Shown here in pieces: positions 5,781-5,915 of a DNA stretch of 5,915 nt. This DNA comes from Candidatus Dojkabacteria bacterium (lineage in GTDB: Bacteria > Patescibacteriota > Dojkabacteria > GCA-002793355), in assembly GCA_027033525.1 (NCBI GenBank), contig JALVLD010000027.1:1-5915 (forward strand). The letters are read 5' to 3'. The stretch's first letter is position 1. Every line of letters begins with the position of its first letter. The notes beneath the pieces were generated by a model. The model made no database searches and had not been told where the DNA came from. It saw nothing but the letters and a program-made list of their open reading frames with translations. Made by a program: the position numbers and the translations under genes.

Positions 5781-5915
5781 ATGAAAGATAAATGTAATAA
5801 AGTTTTTTGCTGGGTTATTGCAGCATTCATAATCATTGTGGGAGTCGTTGCTATAACATCTGTTAGTAATCGAAGGCTATCAGGCACTTATTCTGAGAGA
5901 GAGGCGATATACATC
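5781..5915 (+). CDS. N-terminus of a small membrane-anchored protein (runs off the window)
   Basis: An ATG at 5781 opens a frame with no stop for 45 codons to the window edge. The product begins with a short basic stretch (MKDKCNKVF), followed by a hydrophobic run at residues 8-28 (VIAAFIIIVGVV core). Then comes a polar, charged stretch with SNRRLSGTYSEREA. This is the layout of a single-pass or signal-anchored protein with its C-terminal part outside the membrane. The run lacks a lipobox cysteine. No Shine-Dalgarno sequence is present. The gene follows the broken ASCH copy by 44 bp. Its start resembles the remnant at 3299-3424, which follows the intact ASCH/nuclease unit. The function cannot be told from this fragment. 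Confidence 0.55.
   Translation, partial: MKDKCNKVFCWVIAAFIIIVGVVAITSVSNRRLSGTYSEREAIYI

Noticed and set aside
5651..5887. 78-codon minus-strand ORF resembling that at 2491-2712
   Set aside because: The likeness only reflects the ASCH duplication read backwards; both are shadows of the plus-strand ASCH sequences.
3296..5915. Insertion sequence or integron-like element carrying the 699-aa gene
   Set aside because: I see no transposase, recombinase, terminal inverted repeats or target-site duplication; only the composition shift and duplicated ASCH fragment suggest movement.

Overview
The window looks like an accessory region of a low-GC bacterial chromosome. By direct count of sample lines, flanking genes run about 18-37% GC and one long gene about 42-48%. 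The standard code is in use: stops are TAA and TAG, and no ORF needs TGA read through. None of the starts has a Shine-Dalgarno (SD) sequence at a usable distance, and several ATGs sit at or within about 10 nt of the start predicted from a bacterial -10 box. This, the small compact genes and a lipoprotein-like TTACGG + Thr-Pro linker would suit a candidate-phyla-radiation (Patescibacteria) or Chloroflexota-like bacterium. That placement is inference only.

Layout. Bases 1-60 may hold the tail of an upstream gene. An alpha/beta hydrolase (91-1020, +) follows and ends at a probable hairpin terminator. Converging on it is a CPBP-family intramembrane protease (1081-2037, -). From the 63-bp divergent intergenic region starts a two-gene unit: an ASCH-domain protein (2101-2676, +) overlapping by 8 nt a PD-(D/E)XK nuclease-like protein (2669-3295, +). 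Next come a short remnant of a membrane-leader reading frame (about 3299-3424) and a 699-residue unrecognised membrane protein with an internal lipobox and TPTPTP linker (3411-5510, +). The end of the window carries a broken second copy of the ASCH gene (5581-5736) and the first 45 codons of a small membrane-anchored protein that runs off the window (5781-5915).

How the parts may work together. ASCH belongs to the PUA/EVE/YTH-like superfamily, whose members read or process modified nucleobases. A translationally coupled ASCH + PD-(D/E)XK pair therefore makes a plausible base-modification-dependent restriction or nucleic-acid-processing unit. The divergent CPBP protease belongs to a family that includes bacteriocin-immunity and Abi proteins. 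The broken ASCH copy, and the resemblance between the 3314-3334 remnant and the start of the gene at 5781, suggest that a cassette (ASCH ... membrane gene) existed here twice, with the compositionally different 699-aa gene now lying between the two copies.
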